Positions 43,244-53,229 of a stretch of DNA of 64,000 nucleotides are shown here, piece by piece. A program made the position numbers and the translations under genes. A model generated the notes under the pieces. It ran no database searches. It saw nothing but the letters and a program-made list of their open reading frames with translations, and was not told the origin of the DNA. Source of the DNA: Petrimonas sulfuriphila (GTDB lineage Bacteria > Bacteroidota > Bacteroidia > Bacteroidales > Dysgonomonadaceae); contig CP073276.1 in the NCBI GenBank assembly GCA_038561985.1, forward strand, positions 1,984,001-2,048,000, read 5' to 3'. Within the stretch, counting starts at the first letter, position 1, and each line of letters opens with the position of its first letter.

Positions 43244-46200
43244 TTACTTCAGTGGTTTTATCCGGATGTTTCGGAATTTTACCAAGGAGCCGTGCCCCAG
43301 GAAACCAATATGTCCGGTTTTATTCAATAACCCGGGATGATCCCGTTTATCAATCGTCCCGTTTTTGGAGGCTTCGCGGATGTTTCCGTCCAGGATAGTT
43401 GTACCGTTAAGAATAACTTTGATGCGATCGCCATCGGCAATTACTTCCTGATAGTTCCACTCGCCTACAGGCTTCAGGTAACCGCGTTTAGCAGGAATAA
43501 CGCCATAAACCGAACCGTGATACTGGTAGATTTGGAGATTTTTGTAGACCGGGGCATCGTTATCAAGAATCTGTAATTCCATTCCTCCATATGCGGCATC
43601 GCCTTCTAGCGGCGCGCGGATGCCTAATCCGTTGTTGGCACCCGGTGTGAGCATAAATTCGAAACGAAATATAAAATTATCGAATTGTTCTTTGGTGTAA
43701 AGGTTGCCGCCAAAATTTTGGCTGGGATACAGCACGATGTTTCCACTTTCCACCACGTAGTCTTTTTTGTTTCCTGTCCATTCGTTGAGGTTAGTACCGT
43801 CGAAGAGTACCCGAAAACCTTCTTTCTTTTCGTCAGCAGGAAGCTGGAAAGGTTCGGGGCGTTCAATTTCTTTAATAAATATATCGCGATAAGCCACCTT
43901 GCTGCCGTGTGCCTGCAACTCAATCTGTTCCGTCGGGAAGATGGGTTGACTCCTGTTCCAGTAGTTTTCCAACACTACATTGTCAGTAACCAGTTCATCG
44001 TTAAGCCACACCGACACCCTTTCACCAATCATCTTGATTCGGAATGTATTCCATTCACCTACTTTCTGGTCAGCAACTTTTAGCGGTTTGCTCGGATTCT
44101 GCTGGTTGTTGTACAATCCACCTGATCCAACCTGTGCTCCTACATTTACACGGGCGGTGTCCCAGATCTGAACCTGTGGCGTGCCGCGAAGGTAGATCCC
44201 TGCATCAGGTTCCGGCCCGGGATAAAGCTTCCAGTCAACCAGCATTTCGAAATCTCCGTATTGTTTGTTGGTACAGAGGTTGTCCCCTTTTCCGGTGAAG
44301 AGCAGTTCACCGTTTTCGATGACCCAGCCCGTTTTTGCTGCTGCGTCGGCTTTTACCTGGGCTGCAGCGAGTTCTTTTGGCGTCATTTTCGCGCGTTTGA
44401 TGGGATTCTCTACCAAGCCTTTCCATCCGTCCAGGTTTTTACCGTTGAAGATGGACACAAAACCTCCGTCTTGAGGATTTTCGTCCAGGTATTTTTTTAT
44501 GGACTCACGTTGATAGCCAGCATCTGGATTTTTCAATGTTTTACTCACTTTCTGGAGTATTCCGGTGGTTACAACACCCGCAAAAGCCGGATTATTTGTG
44601 GCGATGTTCATGGCAGCCAATGCGGCATTTTCGCTCAATGCCACATTATCCATATACGGGGCTACGAAAAGCATAGCCTGATATTGTCCGGTGTTTCCCA
44701 ACAGGCGGAGAATGTCGTTTTTCTGTTTCTCGGTCTGTGCAAACTGCATCACTTCACGGAGATACAGGTATTTTATGGCTCCTGTTTCATTTGATTTATT
44801 GATGGTAGCAACGATTGCATCCGTTACTTTGCTCAATTCATTTTTGTTCTTACTGTTTCTGGCTATATCCAGCATCGGGTAAATGGAGTTGAACGATTTC
44901 CAATTGGTCAGTGCATCAAAAGCGGCATTTTTATTGGCCCCGGTTTCGGTATTGTAGGCCTTGGTAATCATCTCCATTGCTTTTTGAGACCCGCTGTTTG
45001 CCAGTGCAGTATAGTAAAGGTGCTTGTTTACAGACTTGTTCATCCGGTCCGATACCAGCTTCATTTGTTCGTTGGCCGGAAGATACGACAGGGCTGCGTT
45101 TACAGCTTGTTGAAGAGCGGGAACATTGGCAGCATCCGATTGTTCGAGCAATGTGAACAAGTCGGGCAGGTTTTTATCCGTAGAAACGTATTGAAGCGTA
45201 TTGGCTGCTTCTGTTTTTTACGTTTTCGTTACCAGTGAACATTTGGTTATAAACCAGGTTATACTGACTTTCCATTTTCCGGTTGGCAATAAGCTGTAGG
45301 ATAGCTTTTTTTCCCGACATCCCCGCTTTCGTTGAAAACCGATGCAAGTGTATAGGAGATATCACCCTTGTATGTTGATAAAGCATCTTTGGCGAGCAAC
45401 ACCGTTTCATCGTCCTGGCTTTTCAATAGTCCGGCTAATACAAGCATCGCTTTGTTCGTTTCCAATTTTTGCCAAGGAAGAAATGGCCGCTTTCTGTACC
45501 ATTTTATTACCGGATGTAGCGAAATTGGCAAGCATATTAGCTGTATTCGCTACTTTCTTATCGCCCAACCAGTAAATGATGGCGGTTTGTTTCTCTGCAG
45601 AAGCTTTTGGACTTAGTTCCTTCATAATCCTTTCAACCGCTTTTCGGTCGTTGTTGAAAGGATAGGCGTTAAGCAAACGGGCCAGGTAAGCGATATCCCC
45701 GTCTTTCAGTGCACTGTTGAGGAGTTTATTTTTGTCCGTCGAAGGAATTGCCAGTAAAAGCCCGGCTGCAGCCACTTTCAGATCGGAACGGTTTTGCTTT
45801 ATGGCAAAGTTGAGCAACCCATTTGCCTCCTTTTCCACCAACTTAACGTCGGTGTGAGTTAATCTTTTTAAAAGAGAAAGGTAGGATGCCGTAGCATTGT
45901 TGTTAAGCTGATAGGAATAATTGACTTTTTGTGCGGCATTTTTCAGTGGGATAAGGGCATTGCGGCTTCCCAGGCTTCCTAAAGCCGTAAGCAATGCGTT
46001 GCTGAGTTCTGCTGAGGGATTTTGTGACAGTGTTGAGAGCAGTGCGGGTTCGGCTTGGCTGTATCCGGTCTGAGTTAGTGCGTTCACAATATTGAACTTT
46101 ACAGCATCCGGGGCGTTACCCGAAAGTGCTGCAACGATGGCTTGATTTGCCTTCTCACTTCCGATGGAAGCCAATGCCTGTACAGCCGGAGCTGAAAGGT

Positions 46201-46633
46201 GCGAATCCTTCAGAAAAGCAGATAAAGTTTCCACATTGTTGTCAGTTCCTATTTGTCCAAGCTGGCGGATAACAAAAGCTTTTACTTCATTATCTAGCGA
46301 TTGGTTCAATGCTTTTCCGAAAGCATTTGCCGCAAGGGCCCGTTTGGCATCATCGTTTGCAACAAAGTTTGTCCATCCGCTGATGGCATAGTCCAATGCT
46401 TCGTTGCTCCGGTTGCCCGGAGGGTTCATTCGTCCGATCAAGTCCAGTAAACCCTGTTCTCCCGTGGAAACCAGATCGGTCATCGTCCGGTTATATTGAG
46501 TTTGATTATCGGCCGGAAGTTGTGCCAGTGCATCCGCAATAATGGTGGCACTTGTTCTGCCCTGCGGCAGTTGAGCCATTAATGCACCCGTTGCGAGCAG
46601 AATGGCTGTTAAAATGGATAGGTATTTTTTCAT
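43244..46633 (-). pseudogene. HEAT-repeat protein with two DUF1080 domains, interrupted by three +1 shifts
   Basis: Read as one gene it encodes about 1128 residues. A signal peptide (MKKYLSILTAILLATGALMAQ) is followed by HEAT-type helical repeats and two C-terminal DUF1080 domains (FVSIFNGKNLDGWKGL and FRVLFDGTNLNEWTGN), the 3-keto-glycoside hydrolase/lyase fold. The frame breaks three times, near 45470, 45309 and 45216, each at an A-run on the coding strand (A5, A7, A6). Removing one A at each restores SSLAKLETNKAMLVLAGLL, SGDVGKKAILQL and ENVKTEAANTLQ. The three +1 changes sum to a codon, so the outer parts share a frame. Sequencing or assembly error, recent inactivation and polymerase slippage all remain possible. 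DUF1080 proteins act on 3-oxo sugars made by Gfo/Idh dehydrogenases such as the one upstream. Confidence 0.8.
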
Positions 46634-46660
46634 TGTTGTTTAATTTAATTGTTTTATAAG

Positions 46661-46740
46661 ATTGACAAAGATTGGTAAAGATGGATGGCGGGCTGCCTAT
46701 GTTTCAATCTTATTCAATCTAGTTCGACCTTGTTCAATCT
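46661..46740. repeat. 10-bp imperfect repeats in opposed orientation
   Basis: Three units of the type ATTGACAAAG (46661-46690) face four of the type NNTTCAATCT (46701-46740), forming a repeat-built hairpin between the Gfo/Idh stop and the HEAT-DUF1080 start. The last unit contains the Gfo/Idh stop codon. Confidence 0.7.
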
Positions 46741-47992
46741 AAATACTCCACGGCGCACGCATTGGCTGATCGGATAAGCGATTGGCTTCCTCGTCGTTCA
46801 CAAAAATCTCTTTCACCGGATCGTATTCGATTGTTCTGTTTAACCGGAGTGCTACGGCACCCATGTTCACGATAGTAGCTGAACGGTGTCCGTTCAATTC
46901 GTTCAAAGCGAATTTCTGTCGGTTACGTATGGATTCGATGAAATTGGTATTTTGTTCCGTCGGTTCGGGAAAATCGGCCAGTTTCTTCTGCCAGTCAGGT
47001 ATGTCGCAGACAAAGTTTCTGTAGACATTTCCGTTTGGCCCGGCAATATAGGGTGTGTTTGGCTCACCGTAGTCTCCTCCCCACAGAACAATCTGGCAGC
47101 CGTCGTCATAGGTGTATGTGATGGAGCGCCATGTGCCCACTGCGTCGGGATGTTGTTGAGGAGCATCCACTTCTACTTTTACCGGACTTGTATTGTCTTT
47201 CCCTAGCAAGTACTGAACCGGATCAATATAGTGTTGACCCATATCACCCAGGCCACCGCCATCGTAATCCCAGTATCCGCGGAATGTCCCGTGCACGCGA
47301 TGTGCATTATAAGGTTTGTAGGGAGCCGGGCCTAACCACATGTCGTAATCGAGTTCTTCGGGAATGGGTTGCGGTTCAAGATGTGTTTTTCCTACCCAGA
47401 AGAATTTCCAGTCAAAGCCGGTGTGTTTGCTGATGGTAACTTTCAATGGCCAGCCGAGAAGTCCGCTGTCAACAAGCTTTTTGAGTGGCTTTACCGGTGT
47501 GCCCAGTCCATAAAACGGGTCTTTGAACCGGAACCATGTATTCAACCTGAATATATTTCCGTATTGCTGAATGGCTTCAACAACTCGTTTGCTTTCGCCG
47601 ATAGTCCTGGTCATCGGCTTTTCGCAGAAAATGTCTTTTCCTGCTTTGGCAGCTTCTACCGACATGATCCCGTGCCAGTGAGGCGGGGTCGCAATATGCA
47701 CAATATCCACATTTTTGTCGAGGATAAGCTCGCGAAAGTCATGATAGAGGCTGATGTTGTCTTTTACCAGGGCTGCGGCCTGGTTAAGGTGGTTCTTATC
47801 AACATCGCACATGGCTACAACGCGCGTCTTGTCATAAGGAATGTGTCCGCGACCCATTCCGCCTACGCCGATAATGCCTTTTGTCAGTTCATCGCTGGGT
47901 GCGACAAACCCTTTCCCCAATACATTCCGGGGAACCACAGTGAGGAGCGTTACTCCACCGAGGGTTTTTAAAAATTGTCTTCTGGAGGTCAT
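46739..47992 (-). CDS. Gfo/Idh/MocA oxidoreductase with Tat signal
   Basis: A 417-residue NAD(P)-dependent sugar oxidoreductase predicted to be exported. The Tat-type N-terminus is MTSRRQFLKTLGGVTLL. The Rossmann domain starts GIIGVGGMGRGH near residue 40, followed by VVAMCDVD, the family motif FCEKPM (near 123) and the C-terminal alpha/beta domain with DYDGGGLGDMGQHYID. EKP marks the catalytic-site lysine. A periplasmic member that keeps its cofactor bound is consistent with oxidation of a sugar hydroxyl to a keto sugar. It lies 105 bp upstream of the HEAT-DUF1080 gene, whose domains would process 3-keto sugars. Confidence 0.88.
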   Translation of the reverse strand: MTSRRQFLKTLGGVTLLTVVPRNVLGKGFVAPSDELTKGIIGVGGMGRGHIPYDKTRVVAMCDVDKNHLNQAAALVKDNISLYHDFRELILDKNVDIVHIATPPHWHGIMSVEAAKAGKDIFCEKPMTRTIGESKRVVEAIQQYGNIFRLNTWFRFKDPFYGLGTPVKPLKKLVDSGLLGWPLKVTISKHTGFDWKFFWVGKTHLEPQPIPEELDYDMWLGPAPYKPYNAHRVHGTFRGYWDYDGGGLGDMGQHYIDPVQYLLGKDNTSPVKVEVDAPQQHPDAVGTWRSITYTYDDGCQIVLWGGDYGEPNTPYIAGPNGNVYRNFVCDIPDWQKKLADFPEPTEQNTNFIESIRNRQKFALNELNGHRSATIVNMGAVALRLNRTIEYDPVKEIFVNDEEANRLSDQPMRAPWSI

Positions 47993-48115
47993 AAATTAAG
48001 TTATAATGTATAATAAAATTAAATTTTGTAAATATACTCAATTTTTGAATATGTTCATCTTTTTGTCGTGACTTGTTAAATACTTTTATTTTCTTTTCAG
48101 TTTTTCTGACTAATT

Positions 48116-49342
48116 TCAGTCCCAGACAACGGCATCGTTTGTCTTTATTCCGTGAGCAGGAAACGGATTTTTTTCATCAAATGGGTACAGTGATTCAATA
48201 TCTTCAATGACGATATTCTGTTCAATTAACGACCCATCCGGATTAACCGCTTTCGTAACGTCTAATCCCAAGTGTTTAGCTAAAAAAGGATAAACCGCGA
48301 CTCGTTTGTTGTAATCGTAACCGTGTTTGTCGGCAGGCAAATGGGTATTTTCAACGGTTTCGAACTCGTTAAAAAGTCCGTAAATATACTGAAGGTGAGG
48401 ATATTCAACAAAGGGAGTGTTTTTCGTCCAGTCATCACCGTCAGAAACCACTAACATCGGTCGAGGAGCAGCACAGGCCGCTATTTCTACATTATTGGTT
48501 TGGAAATTATCTGTTTTGTGAATTTGCATACCGCTTTCACAAACACATCCGCCAAAAAAATGGGCAGAGACCTGAACTACGGGGACAGAAACAGCAATTC
48601 TGTCATCGACAGCCGTAAGTAAGAATGCCTGCGTGCCGCCACCCGAAGCTCCGGTGATGGCAATCCTTTCCGGGTCGACACCGAGGGAAAGTAAAAAATC
48701 GATACTTCGAATGCTGTTCCAGAGTTGTAATTTCAATGATTCCGGGTGTTTGTGTATCCATCTATGCTCCTGAGCCAGTTGTCCATACCCGACCATGTCA
48801 TACGCAAAAACCATTGCGCCCGTCCTGGCCATAGCTGCAAACCGTTTTTGCGCGTCAGGACGATACCGGCCGTAATCATCAAGCTCTGCCCAGTGTCCGT
48901 GCGTATTGAGAATTCCCGGTAAATTTTTAACAGCGTTTACCGGTGTATAAAGGCTTCCGGTGACATATACTCCGGGCAGGCTTTCAAAGGCTACATTTTG
49001 TACCTGGTAATCCTCGTAAGTCCGTTTATCTCCGAAAATAGGATTAAGAGGGCATTTTTTAGGAAATTTTTCCAACCCCGTTCCTTTCAGGATTTGTTTT
49101 CTTATTTGCTCCGAGCGTCTTTTCCAATCCTCGACGGTGGTGTATTCTCTCCGTTGTTTCTCAAGAAATTCTTTTCCTTCTGCCTCGTTCCAATAGTATC
49201 CAACGCAAAGCATGGTAGAATCCGTTTGGGCTACGTTTGCGCTATTTTTTTTCTCTTTGGATGTGCAGGAATTTACAGCAAGAAGTCCTGGCAGCATGAA
49301 TAATAATAAAAATCTTTGAAGAAGGTCTGTTTTCATTTTCAA
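48116..49342 (-). CDS. Alpha/beta-hydrolase lipoprotein, acetylxylan-esterase-like
   Basis: A 408-residue predicted lipoprotein (signal peptide to LLAVNSC, Cys26) with an alpha/beta-hydrolase fold resembling the acetyl xylan esterase/dienelactone hydrolase group. The nucleophile elbow is ITGASGGGTQAF (near residue 230). The segments PGILNTHGHW, FAYDMVGYGQLAQEHRW and the late VSDGDDW (Asp) and DKHGYDY (His) complete the likely triad. It probably removes ester substituents from glycans so that the oxidoreductases and GH127 enzymes can reach the backbone. The next gene upstream in the transcript is a larger esterase of the same type, 21 bp away. A 123-bp gap separates it from the Gfo/Idh gene that follows; I see no consensus promoter there. 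Confidence 0.8.
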   Translation of the reverse strand: MKMKTDLLQRFLLLFMLPGLLAVNSCTSKEKKNSANVAQTDSTMLCVGYYWNEAEGKEFLEKQRREYTTVEDWKRRSEQIRKQILKGTGLEKFPKKCPLNPIFGDKRTYEDYQVQNVAFESLPGVYVTGSLYTPVNAVKNLPGILNTHGHWAELDDYGRYRPDAQKRFAAMARTGAMVFAYDMVGYGQLAQEHRWIHKHPESLKLQLWNSIRSIDFLLSLGVDPERIAITGASGGGTQAFLLTAVDDRIAVSVPVVQVSAHFFGGCVCESGMQIHKTDNFQTNNVEIAACAAPRPMLVVSDGDDWTKNTPFVEYPHLQYIYGLFNEFETVENTHLPADKHGYDYNKRVAVYPFLAKHLGLDVTKAVNPDGSLIEQNIVIEDIESLYPFDEKNPFPAHGIKTNDAVVWD

Positions 49343-49363
49343 TAAATAATGATGGAAATATTA

Positions 49364-51421
49364 TTATCTTCGTAAGAAATCGACGATTTCAGGCTGCCTG
49401 ATTTTCTCGGGTTGTTGCTTGTTTTTTACTTCGAAGATTTTCACCGAGGTATGTGGTAAAAAAGCAAACAAATCTTTCCAATCATAGGAACCAATGCTCC
49501 CCGGAACAATAGAGAAAGCGAGGAGAGGATCGTAAAATTTCGTTTCTAAAAAATAGCTGCTCGGAGGCGGCGGATCCAGCACAGCAATCTTCTTGAAGGT
49601 GTTATTAAATATTGCATGGATCAAAGATGGAAAAATTAATGTGCCTTCTGCTACAGCATTCAGGGTTGCGTCGTTAAAATTGTCGTTACTCTCAATAAAT
49701 TGCATCAACAAATCAATCGATTCGGCTTGAATCCCCGGAATGCTTTTTCCTATTAAATTAGCGATGAAGATATAGTTAAACGGAACTCCTTGTACAAAAC
49801 CGTCGCCTTTGAACCCGGGGTCATATAATTCGCCAATTCCCGGTAAATCCGCTGAAACTACAACATTGCCTGCGTTCAGTATATTCATCAGCGTAGCTTC
49901 TCCCAGGAGTTTCTCTTTTCCCGAAGGATGGTTCCATACCACTACATTCTGTGTTTTCTGGCCCTCCTTTTTAATTATATATACGGGAAGGGCATAGTCG
50001 TTCTTATCGTTTTCAATAAAGTACTTTTCTATAACGGTCTCCCCTTTTGAGAATTTACCGGTAAAAACTGCGGCTGTAAATTTTCTATGAAAATTAATGC
50101 CTGCCGTGGTTTTAATTTTATTTTTCACAGAGTTTTGTGGTAAGTTCCTGACTGAATAATACCGTTGATTCAATTCAAAAACAGTGTTGCCTTTTAATGA
50201 GCTGGCAACTTGTCCCGTAGGCGTTGCCCAGAGCTCCTCGTCTTTAAAGAGGTTTACTTCATGGTCCGTTGGATCTCCCGGCAGGTTTAAGGATTTCATG
50301 AAAAATGAGTTAACCGCCTCCCTGTTTTTTTTTGTTGATTGATGCCCTCCCATATCTTCTGTGAACTGAATGTTGTCTGCAACACCCAGTGCGTTGTAGG
50401 ATTTCTTTAACTCTTCGAAAGTTTCCCGGGCTCCTTGTTGACTAAAAAAATCGTGTGTAGTGGTTACAATCAATGTGGGCTTGGGCGAACGCATATGCAA
50501 CAAATCGGGAATATCCATTCCCTTTTTGATCGACATATAAGGATTCTGTTCTGCGTCCTGAGGGCCAATTGATTGTAACAGCCTCTTGAATGTAGTAATG
50601 TAGCATTCGGGGGCGGCAGCGTGTATTCGTTCATCGTAAGCAGCTATCAATGCCGTTTGCGTGCCTCCTCCCGAGCGCCCGGTGATGCCTATCCGATTCA
50701 TATCCACCTCTTTTCTGGTTTCAAGAAAGTCAATAACCCGTACGCCGTCCCAAATGAAATAGTCTGAAATTGAAGATCCTGTCAATAAGGTTTGGATTCC
50801 GGCGTAGGAATGCTCGGTAGTTGGCCCTCCAATTTTAGATCCTCCCGTAGTTTCATCCATGTATTGCAACCTTTCACCCTGACCGATAGGATCAAAGGCA
50901 AAAACAATAAACCCTTTTTCTACGAAGTTAATAATTGAGCGTTGGTAACCTTCGCTGCGAAATCCATTGTCCGAATGTCCGGAACAATAGATGATGGCGG
51001 GAGCAGGGTCCTGTCTTTCCTTCGGGACAAACAGACATCCCGTCACGTAAAATCCGGGATGTGACTCGAAAATAATCTTTTCCACCGTAAATTTTTCTCT
51101 TTCCAGCTGACCGGTTATTCGTGTATTCAATGGCGTTTTTTTAAATTTCGTCAGTGAAGCCCTATACTCTTGCTTCAGCGTTTGTTGATAGTCAATCCAA
51201 TTCACTTTTGTCTGAATGGCTGAAACGTATGCTGAACGTTTATCGAGCTGCTCTGCGGCTTCATTATACAGTATCCGGTACAACGCCCTGAAGTTCTCCT
51301 GATAGATCATCCACTTTCTTTCCCCTTGATTGTTAGCAAATACGGATGGAAGTACGTCCTGGGAGTAACTGTAATGACTAACAAAGCAGATTAAAAAAAA
51401 CAGGGACAGTTTGTGCTTCAT
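49364..51421 (-). CDS. Two-domain secreted alpha/beta-hydrolase (acetylxylan-esterase-like)
   Basis: A 685-residue secreted protein (signal peptide to SHYSYSQ, residue 21). The first 390 residues form an esterase domain like that of the gene that follows it: PAIIYCSGHSDNG, FAFDPIGQGERLQY and the nucleophile elbow ITGRSGGGTQTAL near residue 250, with Asp in TTTHDFFSQQG and His in DMGGHQSTKK. Residues about 440-685 look like a second, degenerate alpha/beta-hydrolase (VVVWNHPSGKEKLLGEA, VVSADLPGIGELYD) with no Gly-x-Ser-x-Gly elbow. That tail may be a binding or structural domain. The protein is about 280 residues longer than its neighbour because of it. Ester removal from a branched plant or bacterial glycan is inferred. 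Confidence 0.8.
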   Translation of the reverse strand: MKHKLSLFFLICFVSHYSYSQDVLPSVFANNQGERKWMIYQENFRALYRILYNEAAEQLDKRSAYVSAIQTKVNWIDYQQTLKQEYRASLTKFKKTPLNTRITGQLEREKFTVEKIIFESHPGFYVTGCLFVPKERQDPAPAIIYCSGHSDNGFRSEGYQRSIINFVEKGFIVFAFDPIGQGERLQYMDETTGGSKIGGPTTEHSYAGIQTLLTGSSISDYFIWDGVRVIDFLETRKEVDMNRIGITGRSGGGTQTALIAAYDERIHAAAPECYITTFKRLLQSIGPQDAEQNPYMSIKKGMDIPDLLHMRSPKPTLIVTTTHDFFSQQGARETFEELKKSYNALGVADNIQFTEDMGGHQSTKKNREAVNSFFMKSLNLPGDPTDHEVNLFKDEELWATPTGQVASSLKGNTVFELNQRYYSVRNLPQNSVKNKIKTTAGINFHRKFTAAVFTGKFSKGETVIEKYFIENDKNDYALPVYIIKKEGQKTQNVVVWNHPSGKEKLLGEATLMNILNAGNVVVSADLPGIGELYDPGFKGDGFVQGVPFNYIFIANLIGKSIPGIQAESIDLLMQFIESNDNFNDATLNAVAEGTLIFPSLIHAIFNNTFKKIAVLDPPPPSSYFLETKFYDPLLAFSIVPGSIGSYDWKDLFAFLPHTSVKIFEVKNKQQPEKIRQPEIVDFLRR

Positions 51422-51440
51422 GATTTCTGATAACAGTTGT

Positions 51441-52169
51441 TTAGGACAAAAGAGCAGCTGAATAATTGTCTATAAACAGCCAAATAGCTTTATGTTCTTT
51501 CAGGATGGATGATGGAACGGATGGATCGACAGGACTTTCAATCGTTTTTTTTACAGCAAGAGCTTTGCGCCCATCGGGTACGCTGCAAATAATTGCTTCC
51601 GATTTCATGATTTGATTCACAGACATGCTGATTGCCTGCACAGGTACATCGTCGAGAGTAGGAAACCAACCTTCGCCCAGCTGTTGCAGCCGGCAATCCT
51701 TGTCTAGGCGAACCACGATATAGGGCTCTTCGGTTTCAAAATCGGCAGGTGGATCGTTGAAAGCAATGTGACTGTTCTCGCCGATCCCGATAAATGCAAC
51801 ATCAATTGTTGCCTCACGAATCAATTCACCGAGTCTGTTGCACTCTTCCAAAGGGTCAACCTCACCGTTTACATAGTTGAACTTTTTCAGCGGAACGATA
51901 TGTGCAAATCTTTCTTTCAGGTATTTGCGGAAAGAAGCCGGATGAGTATCCTGAATTCCAATGTACTCATCCAAATGAAATGTCGTTACGTTGTGCCAGT
52001 CGACCTTTTCGTTTACAAGGTGGGCTAACATCTCGAACTGTGAGGCTCCAGTGGCAACTATTATGTTGGCTTCCCCCTTTTCCTGAATAGCTTTTTGAAT
52101 GAGCTGTGCTCCTAGTTTTGCTGCTTCTTTACCCAGTTCTTGCTTATTTTTACTAATGATAATTTCCAT
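51441..52169 (-). CDS. NagB-like sugar-phosphate isomerase/lactonase family protein
   Basis: About 242 residues of the glucosamine-6-phosphate deaminase/6-phosphogluconolactonase superfamily, cytoplasmic. Recognisable segments are [28 protein letters not shown] (the DEY motif) and [16 protein letters not shown]. By comparison with E. coli NagB as I remember it (NDGHIAFNEP), the catalytic Asp is replaced by Asn and the Glu by Asp, while the His is kept, so ordinary deaminase activity is doubtful. The start at the ATG 52169 ([12 protein letters not shown]) is preferred; a GTG at 52199 and an ATG at 52193 are possible upstream. It lies between the DUF1080 and esterase genes. A role on a phosphorylated or lactone product of the locus is inferred. 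Confidence 0.75.
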   Translation of the reverse strand: MEIIISKNKQELGKEAAKLGAQLIQKAIQEKGEANIIVATGASQFEMLAHLVNEKVDWHNVTTFHLDEYIGIQDTHPASFRKYLKERFAHIVPLKKFNYVNGEVDPLEECNRLGELIREATIDVAFIGIGENSHIAFNDPPADFETEEPYIVVRLDKDCRLQQLGEGWFPTLDDVPVQAISMSVNQIMKSEAIICSVPDGRKALAVKKTIESPVDPSVPSSILKEHKAIWLFIDNYSAALLS

Positions 52170-52238
52170 CTCTTCTTTTCGTATGTGGAGCATACTCACC
52201 TGTTCGCTATGACCTGCCTCAAGTTATTTATTCCCAAA

Positions 52239-52952
52239 TTAATCCAATTCGATAATTTGTATATTCCTGAAATGGATCTCAGAGCCTTCTGCTTCCAGAC
52301 ATATATATCCTTTTCTTTGTGAGGAATTAGTGATCCCGTTTACAAACTTACCATTAACAGATAATTTAATGTTCCCGTCAACACACACTACCTCATAAGT
52401 ATTCCATTCTTTTGTCCCTTTTACCCTGTTTTCTATCGACTTACTCCTTTTGCCCCGTGGATTTTCAGGGATGATTTCGACTCCTCCAACGCCGAATAAT
52501 TCACCGTGTACATAAGCGATAGGTGGCACTACTCCATCGCGGGTATTGAGCCTGATCCATTCCAGATCCAACATTTGTACTTCCACACCGTCCGGTAGTC
52601 GGTTTTCACCCGGTTGAGCTTTACTCCAGACAAATGTGCCTGAATTTCCACCCGGCGCACGATGGCTCCATTCAATGTGCATAATAAAGTTTTCGTACTC
52701 TTTTTCGCTTCGGATTACTCCAATGGGCAATCCGGTGCATTTCAGAGTTTCCCCACTAACCCTCCAGGAATCTGCTTCGGTATTAACCTGATACCATTTT
52801 ACCGGCTTGGCGTTTTTAAGCTTTCCTGAAAGGACATCCTTCATGTGTATAGATTTGCCAAATGTTGCCACTAATTCCTGTGAAGAAGTACGGCTGGTTT
52901 TTAATAAGAATACAGAGAGGATAATGCTGATTAATATGACCTGTTTTTTCAT
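52239..52952 (-). CDS. DUF1080 protein (3-keto-glycoside hydrolase/lyase-like), secreted
   Basis: A 237-residue secreted protein made of a signal peptide (to about residue 24) and a single DUF1080 domain, a concanavalin-like jelly roll. Typical segments are [57 protein letters not shown] and [24 protein letters not shown]. Characterised members cleave glycosides after oxidation at C3 to a keto sugar. The Gfo/Idh genes upstream in the transcript could supply that substrate. A 277-bp gap with a MITE-like element separates it from the GH109-type gene. Catalytic residues are not assigned here. Confidence 0.83.
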   Translation of the reverse strand: MKKQVILISIILSVFLLKTSRTSSQELVATFGKSIHMKDVLSGKLKNAKPVKWYQVNTEADSWRVSGETLKCTGLPIGVIRSEKEYENFIMHIEWSHRAPGGNSGTFVWSKAQPGENRLPDGVEVQMLDLEWIRLNTRDGVVPPIAYVHGELFGVGGVEIIPENPRGKRSKSIENRVKGTKEWNTYEVVCVDGNIKLSVNGKFVNGITNSSQRKGYICLEAEGSEIHFRNIQIIELD

Positions 52953-53117
52953 GTTTGAAAATTTAAATTATGCTGATAATTTTACTCAACCAATTTGTCT
53001 GGTCGGGCTATTTTATCCGCCCATTCCAAGAAACCAACTGAATAGACCCAAGTTGACTGAGTTTAATCCGGTAGGAATTGAAATATGTTCGTAATTAACA
53101 CATACAAAACTTAAATT

Positions 53118-53217
53118 GAATATTCGGAATTGCCGGTTTACATAAGCGCACTAGGAGAACTTGTTAGAAACTCATCCTGCGATCTATCATTGTAAAACCA
53201 GGCTATTCCGAATATTC
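53118..53217. mobile_element. MITE-like element (84 bp) with 8-bp flanking duplication
   Basis: GAATATTC occurs at 53118-53125 and 53210-53217. Between them an 84-bp segment has imperfect terminal inverted repeats: GGAATTGCCGGTTTACA at the left, and GGAATAGCCTGGTTTTACA read on the minus strand at the right. Because GAATATTC is itself a palindrome, the outer 13 bp also form a perfect inverted repeat. No coding capacity is present. As RNA it would fold into a long hairpin 12 bp after the GH109-type gene stop and may affect downstream expression. The rest of the gap (52953-53117) shows nothing recognisable. Confidence 0.55.
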
Positions 53218-53229
53218 TATAACGATTGG

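Noticed and set aside
53118-53217. Invertible promoter segment bounded by 13-bp inverted repeats
   Set aside because: No TAnnTTTG or TTTG promoter elements occur inside on either strand, and no recombinase is nearby; a MITE with duplicated target fits the ends better.
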